Assembly (NCBI GenBank): GCA_019113295.1
Contig: DXHR01000001.1
Span: 1 to 64,000, forward strand
Source of the DNA: Candidatus Salinicoccus stercoripullorum
GTDB taxonomy: Bacteria; Bacillota; Bacilli; Staphylococcales; Salinicoccaceae
Direction: 5' to 3'
Length of the DNA: 64,000 bases
The notes beneath the pieces are model-generated. The model did not search any database, was not told where the DNA came from, and worked only from the letters and a program-made list of their open reading frames with translations. Below, piece after piece: positions 1 to 7,573 of this stretch (position 1 is its first letter; each line of letters begins with the position of its first letter). The position numbers were made by a program, and so were the translations under genes.

Positions 1-2
1 AT

Positions 3-173
3 TCCGCACGTTCATTTGCTCAAGCAATCGCAACTGGACATATGAGAGGGCATGCTATGGTTAGTAGTGATTACGCAATAAAGGTAGTAAATATTTTAAC
101 GAACAATTCCTTGGATGATTCAACGAACGAAAGAAAAAGACATCTCAAGATAATAGATGATTTATTGGATTGA
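3..173 (+). CDS. C-terminal fragment of an unidentified protein
   Basis: An open frame enters from the left edge and stops with TGA at 171-173, leaving 56 C-terminal residues. The end is basic to acidic and helical-looking (ERKRHLKIIDDLLD). The segment SFAQAIATGH followed by SSDYAIKVV is faintly like the tail of Gfo/Idh-type oxidoreductases, but this is a guess. Base composition is more AT-rich than most of the window. A strong hairpin terminator follows about 70 bases downstream. The N-terminus lies outside the window, so function cannot be assigned. Confidence 0.5.
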   Translation, partial: SARSFAQAIATGHMRGHAMVSSDYAIKVVNILTNNSLDDSTNERKRHLKIIDDLLD

Positions 174-240
174 GGGACAGTAGTTGTGAAGTGATGTACT
201 TAAACAAACGGGCGCTTTAGTGAAATAAAACACTATTACT

Positions 241-279
241 AGTTAGAACTTCCAGAAAAATGGAAGTTCTAACTTTTTA
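241..279 (+). terminator. Rho-independent terminator
   Basis: A perfect 14-bp inverted repeat AGTTAGAACTTCCA / TGGAAGTTCTAACT with a GAAAAA loop is followed directly by TTTTTAT. It would end transcription of the truncated gene at the left edge. Confidence 0.85.
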
Positions 280-540
280 TCTTATATCAAAAATAAGCTT
301 TAACATAGCCAAATAATAAAAAACAGAAGACAAAAATGAAAACCTGAACAAATCGCATGTTCAGGGGAGAGGCCGTATTGATAGTTAGGCTGTCTGTTTA
401 TCTATCAGCGCACCCACGCATTCGAACAGTACATTGATATAGGGTGTCTACCATGTTTCCTGATTATGAAAACCATTTTGGCTGGAAACATATTCAGTCC
501 CCTGGCCGGATTGCCGGGCAGGGGACTGAATTGATTGAGA
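280..540. other. Intergenic stretch without a convincing gene
   Basis: No supported gene is seen. It holds a hairpin CCTGAACA-N7-TGTTCAGG (343-365), a 16-base word TTTCCTGATTATGAAA at 456-471 that recurs at 1061-1076, and a long GC-rich hairpin at 493-530 (TTCAGTCCCCTG... / ...CAGGGGACTGAA). The last sits just past the stop of the minus-strand DUF6176 gene and may terminate it, although the T-tract on that strand is weak. Confidence 0.4.
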
Positions 541-882
541 CTATTTCATTACTTCGCGTACTTTTTCCGGCAACATCATGACTTCCGCTTCCATATCATC
601 CGGACGGAATGTCTTGTCGATGCATTCGTCCATGAAATCAATGTGCTTCTGATCGATATATGCATCTTCGATCGATTCCGGATTTTTATCATCCTGTACG
701 CTGTACCAGTAGAGATATTCGCGATTGTCGAACTTTTCACGGAAAATCGTCTCGACATACATCTTTTCACCTTCGAGGCCGAGCAGTACATCATCCATGT
801 GGTTGTGCATATATTCGAACCATTCATCCACACGTCCGCTCTTGCCCGGCTTTACCCTGAATTTCGTCAATTCTACTCTCAT
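541..882 (-). CDS. DUF6176 family protein
   Basis: A 113-residue cytoplasmic protein starting MRVELTKFRVKPGK, with no signal peptide or membrane segment. The opening and the conserved block RVDEWFEYM and YLYWYSVQ match the DUF6176 family of small Firmicute proteins, which resembles dimeric alpha-beta barrel folds; the family function is unknown. The start is fixed by a strong AAGGAGG about 8 bases upstream. It is a single-gene unit, with a GC-rich hairpin just beyond the stop codon. Confidence 0.75.
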   Translation of the reverse strand: MRVELTKFRVKPGKSGRVDEWFEYMHNHMDDVLLGLEGEKMYVETIFREKFDNREYLYWYSVQDDKNPESIEDAYIDQKHIDFMDECIDKTFRPDDMEAEVMMLPEKVREVMK

Positions 883-1070
883 AACTGCCTCCTTGCCGGC
901 TGTATAAAGGAATGGGGTCTTCCTTTACAGTTTCGCCTGCGAATTACACGTTTGTGTATAATATATACTATGAATTCCATGTAATACTATAATCAGTTTT
1001 GATGAAACTGTGAATTAATACTCACATTGACTTGTAATGAGTAATAACTTGAGATAAGGATTTCCTGATT

Positions 1071-1305
1071 ATGAAACAGACGGATAGAAGAGTGGCGAAA
1101 TCGATAGATGCAATCACGCGTGCTTTCACCGGCCTGCTTTGTCAGCAGGACTTTGAGAATATTTCCGTCATGGAAATCAACAAGACGCATCAATGTTGTC
1201 TGAAAGACGTCCTGCCTCTACTATACTGATAAATATGATCCGCTGTATTCACTCCTCGATGATACCAGAGTGGGGAAGGTAAGGGAAGTCGTAATCAGCT
1301 TGTGA
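1071..1305 (+). pseudogene. TetR-family regulator remnant, frameshifted
   Basis: An ATG with AAGGA upstream opens MKQTDRRVAKSIDAITRAF, continuing LLCQQDFENISVMEI. This is the typical N-terminal DNA-binding start of a TetR regulator (KTDRR..K..I..AF..LL..KDFE.ISV..I). The frame then loses homology and stops at 1227-1229. In the next frame YYTDKYDPLYSLLDD resumes the expected continuation (FY.HY.DKYDLL..LLD) and runs to a stop at 1303-1305. The rest of a normal regulator of about 190 residues is absent. This reads as a degraded gene with at least one frameshift and a 3' deletion. Confidence 0.65.
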
Positions 1306-1503
1306 TTTCTGCAATCAGGTCTCTGAAGTCTTCCAAATTCTTAGCGGAATCGAGAATGGCGCTCATCCAGTTATTCCTGTCCATATGATAGGCAGGATAT
1401 TTCCCTGAGGACGTCGATCTTTTCAATCCGTTCCATGCCAGATGAGCCGGTCTGAGGCCATGTCGCTCACGGACAAAGGCAGGACTTCTTCTCTAACCGA
1501 CAT
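1295..1503 (-). pseudogene. Probable MmcQ/YjbR-like protein remnant
   Basis: On the minus strand the short frame ending at 1295 reads KYPAYHMDRNNWMSAILDS and then a helical tail ending DLIAEITS. It resembles the C-terminal end of MmcQ/YjbR DNA-binding proteins (..YHMNKKHWI.V.LDG... then I..LI..SY). Upstream sequence in two other minus frames (MSVREEVLPLSVSDM and MERIEKIDVL) looks like pieces of the same gene separated by frameshifts. No intact frame covers the region. The family call rests on a short match and is tentative. Confidence 0.35.
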
Positions 1504-1611
1504 ATATCGACCTCCATCGCTTCATCGCTTTATGTATCTCTACCCCGGAACCTATGTTTCTACTCCATATGTATTATCGGTGTGTGCAGTTGGACAATCT
1601 CATGACAAGAA

Positions 1612-1643
1612 ACCCGCCATTCTGATCTTGCAGACTGGCGGGT
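1612..1643 (-). terminator. Terminator of the UspA gene
   Basis: ACCCGCCA / TGGCGGGT form an 8-bp stem. Read on the minus strand it is followed by TTCTTGT, 18 bases past the UspA stop codon. The loop is long, so strength is uncertain. Confidence 0.5.
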
Positions 1644-1660
1644 GATCTGTAAAAGGATAA

Positions 1661-2083
1661 TTATTTGATGATCAGAACCGGTATGTTCACGCGTTTGGCC
1701 AACTTATGTGTAACATGTCCCAGTACATGCTTGATGTCGCGTTTTGAACGTTTGTTGCTCATTACGACAATCTCATAATCATTCTCATTTACTTCATTCA
1801 TGAGTTCCGGGATGATGCGTCCTGTTTTGAAGGATGTCTTGTAATTCAGACCACGCTCATCCAGCTGGTCCGTGAACGGCTTGAGGTCTTCGATCTTGTC
1901 ATTGCATATATCCTCAAAATGCTTGCCGTGGTATTTTACGTTATCCGCCTGTTCGGTTTCCGATATCACGTTGAAGATTGTGATGACGGCATCCTCATTC
2001 TGACCGGTCAGTTTGACAAGCTCATCAGGCACGTTGCTGAAGGAGTTTCCAAAATCGTAGGGCAGCAGAATATTTTTGTACAT
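1661..2083 (-). CDS. Universal stress protein (UspA family)
   Basis: A roughly 140-residue cytoplasmic Usp-fold protein. It opens MYKNILLPYDFGNSF, the usual first beta strand and acidic residue, and ends with a strand NIPVLIIK. The tail carries a possible phosphate-binding segment (VVMSNKRSKRDIKHVLGHV) in place of the ATP-binding G-2X-G-9X-G(S/T) motif, so ATP binding is uncertain. The track ORF begins at an upstream GTG. The ATG at 2083 is preferred because AGAAGG lies about 11 bases in front of it and the homologous start is MYKN. It is transcribed alone, with a candidate SigB promoter upstream, as expected for a general stress protein. Confidence 0.85.
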   Translation of the reverse strand: MYKNILLPYDFGNSFSNVPDELVKLTGQNEDAVITIFNVISETEQADNVKYHGKHFEDICNDKIEDLKPFTDQLDERGLNYKTSFKTGRIIPELMNEVNENDYEIVVMSNKRSKRDIKHVLGHVTHKLAKRVNIPVLIIK

Positions 2084-2143
2084 CAATAACACATCCTTCT
2101 TAATTATATGAGTATAAGTGTATATATAATATTATACTTGATT

Positions 2144-2168
2144 TTACCCTTCGCGGGTTTAAAAAAAC
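2144..2168 (-). promoter_or_regulatory. Candidate SigB promoter of the UspA gene
   Basis: On the minus strand GTTTTT, 13 bases, GGGTAA matches the Gram-positive SigB pattern GTTTWW-N12-15-GGGWAW. It lies about 60 bases upstream of the UspA start. A SigA-like TATAAT also occurs nearby (2131-2136, minus strand) but lacks a clear -35. Confidence 0.45.
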
Positions 2169-2430
2169 TTCAAAAAAGTGGTCATTCCCCGAAAGATATC
2201 TTCCATGCCAGAAATCCGCTTCATCCGGATATATGCCGGGGAATTCGAATAGCTCCTTGGTTATTTGTGTTTTCGCAGGTACATAATATATTTTCCCATT
2301 ATTTATATAGGGAAGAATTATCGTTCACTTAAAAAGGGATAAATGGAATGGACTATCATGTTTAATAACAAATTGTCTTTCGTTTAATATAAGATGAGTA
2401 TACAAATCAGTAATGGAAAGTAGGTTGTCT
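2169..2430. other. Intergenic region between divergent genes
   Basis: AT-rich spacer between the UspA gene and the TetR gene. The track frame at 2108-2332 has no recognisable protein features or ribosome binding site. Nothing further could be supported. Confidence 0.4.
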
Positions 2431-2967
2431 ATGGCAAGAGTTTCTAAGAAGATGCAGATGCTGGAGGCGGCTGCCCACATTGTAAATGAACAGGGCAGTG
2501 ATTATTTGACGCTGGATGCCGTCGCTGAACGGGCCGGTGTGAGCAAGGGTGGGCTGATCTATCATTTCAAAAACAAGGATGCACTGATCCACGGTCTAGT
2601 GGAGCATGCCGACCGGATGTACCGTGATAATGTGGACAGGCACATCGCACAGGATGATGAATCCAACGGCAGATGGTTGCGCGCCTTCATCGAAGCGACG
2701 CGGCAGAACCGGGTGGATAATGCGGATATCACTTCAGGCATGCTTGCTGCACAGGGCATCAACCGTGAGCTGCTCGCACCGCTGCAGAAGACGTACAGCG
2801 AATGGCAGGAAAAGATCGAGCAGGACGAAATCGACAATGTGGATGCCACGATCATCCGCCTTGCGGTGGACGGTCTGTGGCTGTCCGAGATATTCGGGCT
2901 GGATGCGATAGATGACGATATGCGGGAGAAGATACTCGACCGTCTGAGCAGCTATACGGAAAAATAA
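2431..2967 (+). CDS. TetR family regulator, probable carnitine operon regulator
   Basis: A 178-residue TetR/AcrR regulator. Residues about 5-50 form the helix-turn-helix (LTLDAVAERAGVSKGGLIYHFKNKDALI); the remaining helices form a ligand-binding and dimerisation domain. The ATG at 2431 (MARVSKK) is favoured over the track start at 2413 because family members begin close to this point, although the ribosome binding site (AGTAGG) is weak. It lies 89 bases upstream of the carnitine catabolic operon on the same strand. That operon's promoter carries a palindrome in its spacer, so this protein is the likely repressor, probably relieved by carnitine or a metabolite. The ligand is inferred from context only. 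Confidence 0.85.
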   Translation: MARVSKKMQMLEAAAHIVNEQGSDYLTLDAVAERAGVSKGGLIYHFKNKDALIHGLVEHADRMYRDNVDRHIAQDDESNGRWLRAFIEATRQNRVDNADITSGMLAAQGINRELLAPLQKTYSEWQEKIEQDEIDNVDATIIRLAVDGLWLSEIFGLDAIDDDMREKILDRLSSYTEK

Positions 2968-2987
2968 AAAGATTGGATCTAAATTAT

Positions 2988-3015
2988 TGAAAAAGAACCG
3001 ACCAGTTGGTACACT
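2988..3015 (+). promoter_or_regulatory. Promoter with operator-like palindrome, carnitine operon
   Basis: TTGAAA (2988-2993), a 16-base spacer and TACACT (3010-3015) form a SigA-type promoter. The spacer contains ACCAGTTGGT (3001-3010), a palindrome with ACCA/TGGT arms typical of TetR-family operators. A repressor bound here would block RNA polymerase. Confidence 0.5.
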
Positions 3016-3056
3016 AAGCGACGTGTTGAAAATAATGACAACGGAGGTCGGTAGTT

Positions 3057-3947
3057 TTGACTAGAAAAGTAATGCTTACTGCAGCGATAACAGGCGCTGG
3101 AGATACAGTGGAAAAGAATGAAAATGTGCCGGTGACACCACAGGAAATCGCCGATTCTGCCCTCAGGGCGGCGAAAGCCGGCGCGACGGTTGCCCACCTG
3201 CATGTGCGCGACCCCAAGACAGGAGGTATCAGTCATGAGATGGGTCTGTTCCGTGAAGCGGTCCGTCTGATCCGTGAATCCGACCAGGATGTCATCATCA
3301 ATCTGACGTCGGGCGGCGGTGGTGACTTCATCCCGGATATGGCCGACCCGTACCAGGCCGGAAAGGGCTCTGATATACAGACGCCGGATGAGCGCCATGA
3401 GCCGGTCGGTGCACTGCTGCCGGAAATGTGTACACTCGACTGCGGCAGTGTCAATTTCGGTGACGCGGTCTATCTGAGTCCTTCGGATTGGCTGAAACGT
3501 CAGGCTAAACTGGTCAAAGATGCAGGCGTAAAACCTGAGCTGGAATGCTTCGACACCGGACATATCGCTTTTGCCAAGCAGCTGATCAGGGAAGGTCTCA
3601 TCGAAGGGGAGCCTTTATTCCAATTCTGCCTGGGCATTCCGTGGGGTGCTGAAAATGATGCGGAAACGATCGAATACTTCAAGACGCGCCTCCCTGAAAA
3701 TGCCCACTGGTCCGCGTTCGGCATCGGCCGTATGCAGCTGCCGACGGTGGAGGAAGCTGCAAAACGCGGCGGCAACGTGCGTGTCGGCCTGGAGGATAAT
3801 ATATATCTGTCCAAAGGGGTCAAAGCGACGAATGAATCATTGGTCGGGAAAGCTGTGGAAATCCTGAAAGAACAGGATGTTGAACCGATGACAGCACAGG
3901 AAGCAAGAGAATTTTACAACCTCAGAGATCCGAAAGGAGGCCAATGA
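3057..3947 (+). CDS. BKACE family 3-dehydrocarnitine cleavage enzyme
   Basis: A 296-residue protein of the beta-keto acid cleavage enzyme family (DUF849, Kce fold). These are zinc-dependent TIM-barrel enzymes that join a beta-keto acid with acetyl-CoA and release acetoacetate plus a new CoA ester. The metal-ligand motif HLHVRDPKTG is present near residue 47, with LTSGGGGDF and ELECFDTGH further on. With carnitine dehydrogenase and a thioesterase directly downstream, the substrate is most likely 3-dehydrocarnitine, giving betainyl-CoA and acetoacetate (the cdhC role in Pseudomonas). Translation starts at TTG, with GGAGGTCGG in front. It is the first gene of a tight operon. Confidence 0.85.
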   Translation: MTRKVMLTAAITGAGDTVEKNENVPVTPQEIADSALRAAKAGATVAHLHVRDPKTGGISHEMGLFREAVRLIRESDQDVIINLTSGGGGDFIPDMADPYQAGKGSDIQTPDERHEPVGALLPEMCTLDCGSVNFGDAVYLSPSDWLKRQAKLVKDAGVKPELECFDTGHIAFAKQLIREGLIEGEPLFQFCLGIPWGAENDAETIEYFKTRLPENAHWSAFGIGRMQLPTVEEAAKRGGNVRVGLEDNIYLSKGVKATNESLVGKAVEILKEQDVEPMTAQEAREFYNLRDPKGGQ

Positions 3948-4912
3948 TGAAGTTCGCAATCGTAGGAACAGGCGTCATCGGCTCCGGCTGGATTACGCGC
4001 GTGCTCGCACACGGCCATGAAGTCGTCGCAACGGATCTTGCCGACGGTGCATATGAAGCGATGATGAAACAGGTGCAGCAGAATTGGCCGTATGCCGAGG
4101 AGCTCGGGCTTAGTGAAGGGGCTTCCATCGACCGCCTGACATTCACTCAGGATCTCACCGAAGCGGTGAAGGATGCGGATGTCATCCAGGAAAATGTGCC
4201 TGAAGTGGAAGCCATCAAGGACACGGTGCTGCGCGAAATCGATGCATATGCACCGCCGGATGCGCTGATCGGCTCAAGCACATCCGGCATCATGCCGTCC
4301 GAACTGCAGCAGAACCTGAACCATCCGGAACGATTTGTTGTGGCACATCCGTTCCATCCGGTCTATATACTCCCGCTTGTCGAAATCGTGCCGGGAAAGG
4401 AGACGAGTGAAGGGAACGTGAGAAAAGCGGAACTGGTGTATGAAAGTATCGGCATGGATGTGCTTCACGTGCGCAAGGAGATTGAAGGCCATATCGCAGA
4501 CCGTCTGATGGAAGCATTGTGGAGAGAGGCACTGCATATCGTCAATGACGGCATCGCAACAACCGAGGAAGTGGACAAGGCGTTCACACATGGTGCGGGA
4601 CTGCGTTATGCACAGCACGGGCCGTTCATGACATTCCACCTGGCCGGCGGAGAAGGCGGCATGCGCCACATGCTGAAGCAGTTCGGCCCGGCACTTAAAA
4701 AGCCATGGACGAAGCTCGAAGCACCGGAACTCACCCAAAACCTGTATGATAATGTTGTAAGCGGATGTGAATCATCTTCAAGTGATTATACGATGTCTGA
4801 GCTCGACCGGAACCGCAATGAATTCCTGGTGAAGGTAAAACAGCTGGCGGAAGAATACTGGCTGACTCAGACTGAAGCAATGAGAAAAAATGAAAAGGCG
4901 GCTCAGCTATGA
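3947..4912 (+). CDS. L-carnitine dehydrogenase
   Basis: A 321-residue NAD-dependent dehydrogenase of the 3-hydroxyacyl-CoA dehydrogenase type. The N-terminal Rossmann motif is IVGTGVIGSGW. The catalytic segment AHPFHPVY contains the family's conserved histidine, and the C-terminal helical domain starts near residue 185. It oxidises the 3-hydroxyl of L-carnitine to 3-dehydrocarnitine. ATG at 3947 lies 6 bases after AAAGGAGG and overlaps the stop codon of the BKACE gene, so the two are translationally coupled; an ATG at 3944 is also possible. Unlike rhizobial homologues, the thioesterase domain is not fused but encoded by the next gene. Confidence 0.88.
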   Translation: MKFAIVGTGVIGSGWITRVLAHGHEVVATDLADGAYEAMMKQVQQNWPYAEELGLSEGASIDRLTFTQDLTEAVKDADVIQENVPEVEAIKDTVLREIDAYAPPDALIGSSTSGIMPSELQQNLNHPERFVVAHPFHPVYILPLVEIVPGKETSEGNVRKAELVYESIGMDVLHVRKEIEGHIADRLMEALWREALHIVNDGIATTEEVDKAFTHGAGLRYAQHGPFMTFHLAGGEGGMRHMLKQFGPALKKPWTKLEAPELTQNLYDNVVSGCESSSSDYTMSELDRNRNEFLVKVKQLAEEYWLTQTEAMRKNEKAAQL

Positions 4913-5379
4913 CAGTGGAAACGTATGAGTACAAAACGATCGTCCCCAGGGACTGGGTCGATCACAACGGCCACATGAATGACGGTGAATACGGCCGTGC
5001 GTTCAGCGATGCCGGTATGGCGTGGCTGGCACAGATGGGGCTTGATACGGAGAAAATCGAGGAGATCTCCTATACGATATTCACACTCGAGAACCATATT
5101 GTGTACCAGAAGGAAGTGTTCGGCGGCGATGAGATCACCGTCAGGATCAGAATCCATGATTATGATGACAAACGTCTGCATGTCTTCATGACACTGCATG
5201 ATCCATCCGGTGACCAGTGTGCGGCATACGAAGTGATGTACATGGGTATGGACCGGAAGACGAACCGTCCTGCACCGTTTCCGGAATTTTTCGCACGGAG
5301 CGTCGAGGATTACTGCAGCACGCAAAATAATGATGTCAACATCAAAGAGATGGGACGCATAATAGGAATCAGAAGATGA
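4909..5379 (+). CDS. Betainyl-CoA thioesterase (hotdog fold)
   Basis: A 156-residue 4HBT-type hotdog thioesterase. The active-site region is DWVDHNGHMNDGEYGRAF, matching the conserved D-x-N-x-H-M pattern. The ATG overlaps the carnitine dehydrogenase stop (ATGA), so the genes are coupled. In bacterial carnitine degradation the equivalent enzyme hydrolyses betainyl-CoA to glycine betaine and CoA. The operon would thus convert carnitine to glycine betaine, itself a major osmoprotectant for a halotolerant cell. A strong terminator follows immediately. Confidence 0.85.
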   Translation: MTVETYEYKTIVPRDWVDHNGHMNDGEYGRAFSDAGMAWLAQMGLDTEKIEEISYTIFTLENHIVYQKEVFGGDEITVRIRIHDYDDKRLHVFMTLHDPSGDQCAAYEVMYMGMDRKTNRPAPFPEFFARSVEDYCSTQNNDVNIKEMGRIIGIRR

Positions 5380-5384
5380 TGTTT

Positions 5385-5417
5385 AAAAACGGCAGCCGAA
5401 ATCCGGCAGCCGTTTTT
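5385..5417 (+). terminator. Terminator of the carnitine operon
   Basis: AAAAACGGC-A-GCCG, AAATC, CGGC-A-GCCGTTTTT forms a stem with one A/A mismatch, ending in a T-run. Confidence 0.85.
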
Positions 5418-5478
5418 AAGTTTGCCTGTAAAAGGGAAGAGAATTCCATATACAAATGCAGTGGAAGGAGAGAGTATA

Positions 5479-6333
5479 TTGAATCATGAGTGGATTGAAA
5501 AACTTCCGGTGGATGGCATCAGGGATATCATTCCGGCAGCCGGTGGTGATGTGAACGATGCCTACCGGGTCGAGACGGATGATGAACCGAAATTCCTCCT
5601 TGTCCAGCCCGGCCGGAATGAAGCGTTCTATGCGGCGGAAATCGCAGGGCTCGAAGCATTTGAAGAGGCGGGGATCACCGCCCCGCAGGTGCTCGGCAGC
5701 GGAGAGATTGATGGTGATGCCTGGCTTTTATTGACGTACCTCGAGGAAGGATCCGGCAGCCAGAAAGACCTCGGGAAGATGGTGGCTAAGATGCATAAGG
5801 CACATCAGACAGAAGGGATGTTCGGTTTCGATCAGCCTCATGAAGGCGGGGATATTTCATTCGAAAATACATGGACGGATTCATGGAGTGAGCTTTTCAT
5901 CGAACGCCGGATGGATGTGCTGAGGGAAACAATCGTGGATAAAGGACTGTGGACAGCCATGGACGCAGAAAGCTACATGAAAGTGCGGAAAATCATGACA
6001 GCAGCGCTGGAAGAACATTCAAGCGAGCCGTCCCTTCTGCACGGAGATCTGTGGGCGGGCAACTATATGTTCCTCTCTGACGGCAGGCCGGCACTTTTCG
6101 ATCCGTCCCCGCTGTACGGCGACCGGGAATTCGATCTCGGGGCGACCACTGTATTCGGCGGTTTCTCCAGAGACTTCTATGATGCCTATGAAGCAGAATA
6201 CCCGTTGGAGGAAGGGGCCTGGGAACGGATCCGTTTCTATCGGCTGTATCTTCTGATGGTCCATCTACTCAAGTTCGGAGATATCTATAAAGCAAGTGTC
6301 CATGAAACGATGCAGGATATTTTAAATGATTAA
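5479..6333 (+). CDS. Fructosamine-3-kinase family protein
   Basis: A 284-residue small-molecule kinase of the fructosamine/ketosamine kinase family, which phosphorylates Amadori sugar adducts on proteins or free amines so that they decompose. The Brenner-type catalytic motif LLHGDLWAGNY lies near residue 190 and the metal-binding DPSPLYGDREFDLG follows. TTG at 5479 is chosen because GGAAGGAGAG precedes it; the track's start 19 codons upstream has no ribosome binding site. It is a single gene between the carnitine and sucrose loci. The family assignment is firm, the natural substrate is not known. Confidence 0.85.
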   Translation: MNHEWIEKLPVDGIRDIIPAAGGDVNDAYRVETDDEPKFLLVQPGRNEAFYAAEIAGLEAFEEAGITAPQVLGSGEIDGDAWLLLTYLEEGSGSQKDLGKMVAKMHKAHQTEGMFGFDQPHEGGDISFENTWTDSWSELFIERRMDVLRETIVDKGLWTAMDAESYMKVRKIMTAALEEHSSEPSLLHGDLWAGNYMFLSDGRPALFDPSPLYGDREFDLGATTVFGGFSRDFYDAYEAEYPLEEGAWERIRFYRLYLLMVHLLKFGDIYKASVHETMQDILND

Positions 6334-6402
6334 AAATGAAATAGGGACCCGGGATAGCCACTGTAGATCTCTCACCGGCCCCGGCGGCAGTGAAACAAGG
6401 TG

Positions 6403-6416
6403 TGTAAACGCTGCAA
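6403..6416 (+). promoter_or_regulatory. Possible cre site upstream of the sucrose repressor
   Basis: TGTAAACGCTGCAA agrees with the CcpA consensus TGWAANCGNTNWCA except for two positions near its 3' end. It lies 62 bases before the lacI-type start. A weak match, recorded because a second cre-like site lies before the PTS gene. Confidence 0.3.
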
Positions 6417-6477
6417 TTCTGATATAGTCATAAATGACAATGATTTAAATTGAGAGATGGGTACAGGTGATTTTCAG

Positions 6478-7476
6478 ATGCGGACGATCAAAGATATAGC
6501 TCAAATGGCCGGGGTCTCCCGTACGACGGTCTCGAGAGTGCTCAATGACTCTGGATATGTCAGTGAAAAAGCGAGGAAGAAAGTGCTGGAGGTAATAGAG
6601 GAGACGGGTTATGTACCAAGTCAGCATGCAAAATCCTTAAGGACAAAAGAAACCAAAATCATCGGTGTCATCCTTCCGAAAATCAGTACAGACACTTCTT
6701 CCAGGACGGTCGACGGAATGAATGAAGTGTTCGGTGAGAAAGGCTATCAGATTCTTCTGACCAGTACAAATTTGGACAAAGCGAAGGAAATAGAACATCT
6801 GAGACTTCTGCAGAACAGGCAGGTGGATGGCATTGTGCTGCTCGCGACAAACACCGATGAGGATCTGATCAGAGAAATGCAAAACTCCAAAGTGCCGGTA
6901 GTGGTGATTGGCCAGGAAGTCCCTGATGATTCCGGCATTCCATCAGTTGTCTTCGATGACTATAGAGCAGCTGTAAAATTGATGGAAGCATTGATTGGGA
7001 GTGGACGGAGGAAAATCGGCTATGTTGGTGTGGAGGAAACTGACCAGGCAGTCGGTGTAATGCGGAAGCGGGCCTATTTTGATGTCATGGAACGCCATGG
7101 ATTTGAGCGCGGAGCGTCATTGGTACAAACCGGTGACTTTTCAATCGAGTCAGGATATGAAGCGGCATCCCGCATGTTTTCTGATGGGACCGGTGATGTC
7201 GATGCCATTTTTGCGGCGACGGACCGCATGGGAATCGGTGTGTGGAAATTCTTGCGGGAAGCGGGGCTTTCCGTTCCAGGTCAAGTGGCTGTTGTTGGCA
7301 TCGGTTCATCTGAAACTTCCCGTTTCATCGAACCTGCCATGACGACAATCGAATATGAATTCGAGGAGGCCGGCAGGGCAGGTGCAGAAACCCTTCTGAG
7401 TATTTTAAATGGCTCTGATGACGGAACTGAGAAAAAAACTCTTGACTTCAAACTGGTATCGCGAGATAGTTTATAA
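6478..7476 (+). CDS. scrR: LacI-family sucrose operon repressor
   Basis: A 332-residue LacI/GalR repressor. The N-terminal helix-turn-helix is DIAQMAGVSRTTVSRVLND (residues 4-22), followed by a hinge helix and a periplasmic-binding-protein-like effector domain. The track frame starts seven codons earlier at GTACAGGTG, but ATG at 6478 with AGGTGA upstream gives the canonical MRTIKDIA start. Neighbours are a sucrose-type PTS permease and sucrose-6-phosphate hydrolase. The perfect palindrome GGAATCGATTCC in front of the PTS gene is the probable operator. The effector is inferred to be a sucrose-derived sugar. Confidence 0.85.
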   Translation: MRTIKDIAQMAGVSRTTVSRVLNDSGYVSEKARKKVLEVIEETGYVPSQHAKSLRTKETKIIGVILPKISTDTSSRTVDGMNEVFGEKGYQILLTSTNLDKAKEIEHLRLLQNRQVDGIVLLATNTDEDLIREMQNSKVPVVVIGQEVPDDSGIPSVVFDDYRAAVKLMEALIGSGRRKIGYVGVEETDQAVGVMRKRAYFDVMERHGFERGASLVQTGDFSIESGYEAASRMFSDGTGDVDAIFAATDRMGIGVWKFLREAGLSVPGQVAVVGIGSSETSRFIEPAMTTIEYEFEEAGRAGAETLLSILNGSDDGTEKKTLDFKLVSRDSL

Positions 7477-7517
7477 AGAGGATGAAAACGTAATCATTTT
7501 GTTCATCTTCTTTTTTT
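7476..7517 (+). terminator. Terminator between scrR and scrA
   Basis: AAGAGGATGAA pairs with TTCATCTTCTT (one mismatch), followed by a run of T. It separates the repressor from the PTS operon and overlaps a cre-like site. Confidence 0.65.
7483..7496 (+). promoter_or_regulatory. cre-like site before scrA
   Basis: TGAAAACGTAATCA matches the CcpA consensus TGWAANCGNTNWCA at all defined positions but one. Carbon catabolite repression of a sucrose PTS operon is expected in Firmicutes. Confidence 0.5.
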
Positions 7518-7528
7518 GAAGCATATGT

Positions 7529-7540
7529 GGAATCGATTCC
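7529..7540. promoter_or_regulatory. Probable ScrR operator
   Basis: GGAATCGATTCC is a perfect 12-bp palindrome with a central CG, the classic LacI-family layout. It lies immediately upstream of TATATT (7542-7547), a plausible -10, so bound repressor would block initiation of scrAB. Confidence 0.65.
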
Positions 7541-7573
7541 CTATATTGAACACATAAAAAGGAGTGTAGAGTA

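Noticed and set aside
1442-1645. Plus-strand frame of 67 residues
   Set aside because: It runs over the antisense YjbR-like remnant and the UspA terminator; composition and start lack support.
2108-2332. Plus-strand frame of 74 residues upstream of the TetR gene
   Set aside because: No ribosome binding site, and it covers the UspA promoter region.
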